Assembly (NCBI GenBank): GCA_900313855.1
Contig: OMSZ01000388.1
Span: 1-6,652, forward strand
Length of the DNA stretch: 6,652 nt
From: an uncultured Eubacteriales bacterium
GTDB lineage: Bacteria > Bacillota > Clostridia > Lachnospirales > Lachnospiraceae
Reading direction: 5' to 3'
The translations under genes and the position numbers were made by a program. The notes beneath the pieces were generated by a model that saw nothing but the letters and a program-made list of their open reading frames with translations, was not told where the DNA came from and searched no databases. Below are positions 5,458 to 6,652 of the stretch, piece after piece (the stretch's first letter is position 1; every line of letters starts with the position of its first letter).

Positions 5458-6393
5458 TTAGTTTGCAAATAATGCAGTTGAAAGATATCTATCACCTGAA
5501 TCCGGAAGTAAAGCAACGATCGTCTTACCCTTATTCTCAGGACGTGCTGCAAGTATTGAAGCCGCCTTCAGGGCTGCTCCTGATGAAATACCTACAAGTA
5601 TTCCTTCACTTACAGCAAAGTCCTTACCTTCCGCAAATGCATCCTCATTAACTATTGCGATAACCTCATCATATACCTTTGTATTAAGAGTATCAGGAAC
5701 AAAACCTGCGCCGATACCCTGAATCTTATGAGGTCCTGCTGTACCCTTTGAAAGCACAGGGCTTGATGCGGGCTCAACCGCAACAATCTTGATATCAGGA
5801 TTCTTTGACTTTAAGTATTCGCCAACTCCGGTAATTGTACCACCTGTACCTACACCGGCTACGAATATATCTACCTTTCCATCTGTCTGCTCCCAGATCT
5901 CAGGACCGGTAGTATTCCTGTGAACCTCAGGATTAGCAGGATTAACAAACTGTCCAAGTATAATGGAACCTTCAATCTCCTTAGAAAGCTCCTCTGCCTT
6001 TGCGATGGCACCCTTCATTCCTTTGGCACCTTCTGTAAGAACAAGCTCTGCGCCATAAGCCTTAAGAAGATTACGACGCTCAACACTCATTGTATCAGGA
6101 AGTGTAAGTATCGCATGATATCCTTTTGCTGCTGCAACTGCTGCAAGACCGATACCCGTATTACCTGATGTCGGCTCTATGATTGTTGCTCCCGGCTTTA
6201 ATGCTCCTTTTTTCTCTGCATCCTCTATCATTGCAAGTGCAATACGATCCTTAACTGATCCTGCCGGATTAAGATACTCTAACTTAGCAAGAATTGTAGC
6301 GTCTTTGATACCTGCCTTTTCTGAATAGCGGTTAAGCTTAAGTATAGGTGTACCTCCAATTAATTCCAATGAACTTTCTTTGATCTGACTCAT
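5458..6393 (-). CDS. cysK: Cysteine synthase A (O-acetylserine sulfhydrylase)
   Basis: A 311-residue cytoplasmic PLP enzyme of fold type II that makes cysteine and acetate from O-acetylserine and sulfide. Landmarks in order: IGGTP at 12-16; Schiff-base lysine K48 in NPAGSVKDR; substrate loop PTSGNTG at 74-80; phosphate-binding GTGGT at 182-186; GIGAGFVPD at 226-234; SSGAA at 270-274, whose serine contacts the PLP ring nitrogen; the usual GDRYLST near the end. Length is normal for CysK. The C-terminus is AN, not the isoleucine that docks CysK substrates such as CysE. The start at 6393 follows AAAGGAGG with a gap of about 7 bases. Promoter, operator and terminator are all present, so it is a single-gene unit. 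No cysE is in the window. In Bacillus, CysK also acts as a partner of CymR; whether that holds here is inference. Confidence 0.97.
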   Translation of the reverse strand: MSQIKESSLELIGGTPILKLNRYSEKAGIKDATILAKLEYLNPAGSVKDRIALAMIEDAEKKGALKPGATIIEPTSGNTGIGLAAVAAAKGYHAILTLPDTMSVERRNLLKAYGAELVLTEGAKGMKGAIAKAEELSKEIEGSIILGQFVNPANPEVHRNTTGPEIWEQTDGKVDIFVAGVGTGGTITGVGEYLKSKNPDIKIVAVEPASSPVLSKGTAGPHKIQGIGAGFVPDTLNTKVYDEVIAIVNEDAFAEGKDFAVSEGILVGISSGAALKAASILAARPENKGKTIVALLPDSGDRYLSTALFAN

Positions 6394-6475
6394 AATAATT
6401 TCCTCCTTTAATCTCCCATTTACTAAATTATATCTTTTTACAGATATGTGATCTCCCAGCTTAACTACTCTTTAT

Positions 6476-6502
6476 CCTATATCCTATATGTTAAGTAGGA
6501 AT
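6476..6502. promoter_or_regulatory. Candidate Rrf2/CymR-type operator at the cysK start site
   Basis: Minus strand ATTCCTAC (6495-6502), 10 bases, GGATATAGG (6476-6484). All 17 fixed positions and the gap match the rrf2 promoter site. It begins about 8 bases downstream of the cysK -10, so it covers roughly +1 to +27. Just outside it, CTTAAC (6460-6465) and GTTAAG (6490-6495) form a further inverted pair in the leader. Confidence 0.72.
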
Positions 6503-6509
6503 TAAGGAG

Positions 6510-6538
6510 ATTATATTACTCATCATTTCATTTGTCAA
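6510..6538 (-). promoter_or_regulatory. cysK: Consensus sigma-A promoter of cysK
   Basis: Minus strand: perfect -35 TTGACA (6533-6538), 17-base spacer, perfect -10 TATAAT (6510-6515). Transcription should start near 6503 and give a leader of about 110 bases. It is the strongest promoter in the window, fitting a gene held down by a repressor. The leader has an 8-base repeat, ATCTCCCA on the plus strand, at 6411-6418 and 6451-6458, and a small hairpin ATATCT/AGATAT, but no riboswitch that I recognise. Confidence 0.9.
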
Positions 6539-6582
6539 CAGTTTTTTATATTTTTTGTTATAAACTATAAACCATTTATGAT

Positions 6583-6652
6583 AATGTCCTATTAAACCAC
6601 AACGGAAAATGTCCTGATGTGGTATACTATCCTCTCACATGAGAGGAGGACA
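6583..6652 (+). promoter_or_regulatory. Candidate promoter, dyad and ribosome binding site of a divergent gene beyond the window
   Basis: Plus strand: TGG then -10 TATACT (6623-6628), an extended -10 without a clear -35, followed by GAGGAGGA near 6643-6650, a strong ribosome binding site whose start codon would fall just past the window end. A 16-base palindrome with 7-base arms (CCTCTCA and TGAGAGG, 6631-6646) spans the likely start site and touches the ribosome binding site. AATGTCCT occurs at 6583-6590 and 6608-6615, and its inverse AGGACA closes the window at 6647-6652. The gene itself is not visible. Confidence 0.45.

Noticed and set aside
5008..5472. A 154-codon plus-strand frame
   Set aside because: Antisense shadow of the lipoprotein spacer; it also runs through the lipoprotein promoter and the cysK terminator.
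6583..6615. A fourth copy of the sulfur operator at the divergent promoter
   Set aside because: GTCC and GGAA do occur upstream of the start, but the gap is 14 rather than 13 bases and the flanking half-site bases do not match.

Overview
The window looks like chromosomal DNA of a low-to-moderate GC anaerobic Firmicute, most likely a Clostridia/Lachnospiraceae-type bacterium. This rests on strong GGAGG ribosome binding sites, sigma-A promoters that often have an extended TGn -10, a stand-alone TrpB2-type enzyme, and an Rrf2 regulator with extra cysteines. The taxonomic call is an inference from style, not from a marker gene. All six genes lie on the minus strand, so transcription runs right to left.

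Layout from left to right. (1) 1-1298: trpB2-type tryptophan synthase beta chain, missing its last residues at the window edge. (2) 1302-1559: AT-rich leader of trpB2 with at most a weak promoter. (3) 1560-2042: a MutT/MutX-like Nudix hydrolase with its own promoter at 2088-2116. (4) 2123-2344: the metY terminator, then a folded noncoding repeat element that contains two 36-base direct repeats and runs into the last codons of metY. (5) 2325-3635: metY, O-acetylhomoserine sulfhydrylase. (6) 3636-3883: metY leader, operator and promoter. (7) 3884-4312: an Rrf2-family regulator, CymR/IscR-like. (8) 4391-4490: its promoter with a built-in dyad, then a strong terminator. (9) 4524-5348: a lipoprotein of unknown function. 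(10) 5407-5442: the cysK terminator. (11) 5458-6393: cysK, O-acetylserine sulfhydrylase. (12) 6394-6652: cysK leader, operator and consensus promoter, then signals for a divergent plus-strand gene that begins just outside the window.

The most striking observation is a bipartite motif, ATTCCTAC-N10-GGATATAGG. It occurs with identical half-sites and identical spacing at the cysK start site and across the rrf2 promoter. A 15/17 match with the same spacing lies over the metY -10 region. All three sites are placed where a bound protein would block RNA polymerase. The economical reading is a local sulfur regulon: the Rrf2 protein represses itself, metY (homocysteine synthesis from sulfide) and cysK (cysteine synthesis from sulfide). 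This parallels Bacillus CymR, but the regulator here carries a Cys-x7-Cys-x5-Cys cluster that recalls the Fe-S ligands of IscR. No copy of the motif was seen upstream of trpB2, the Nudix gene or the lipoprotein gene.

Three of the six genes encode PLP enzymes: TrpB2 and CysK are fold type II, and MetY is the Cys/Met metabolism family. No phage, CRISPR, transposase, tRNA or rRNA was seen.
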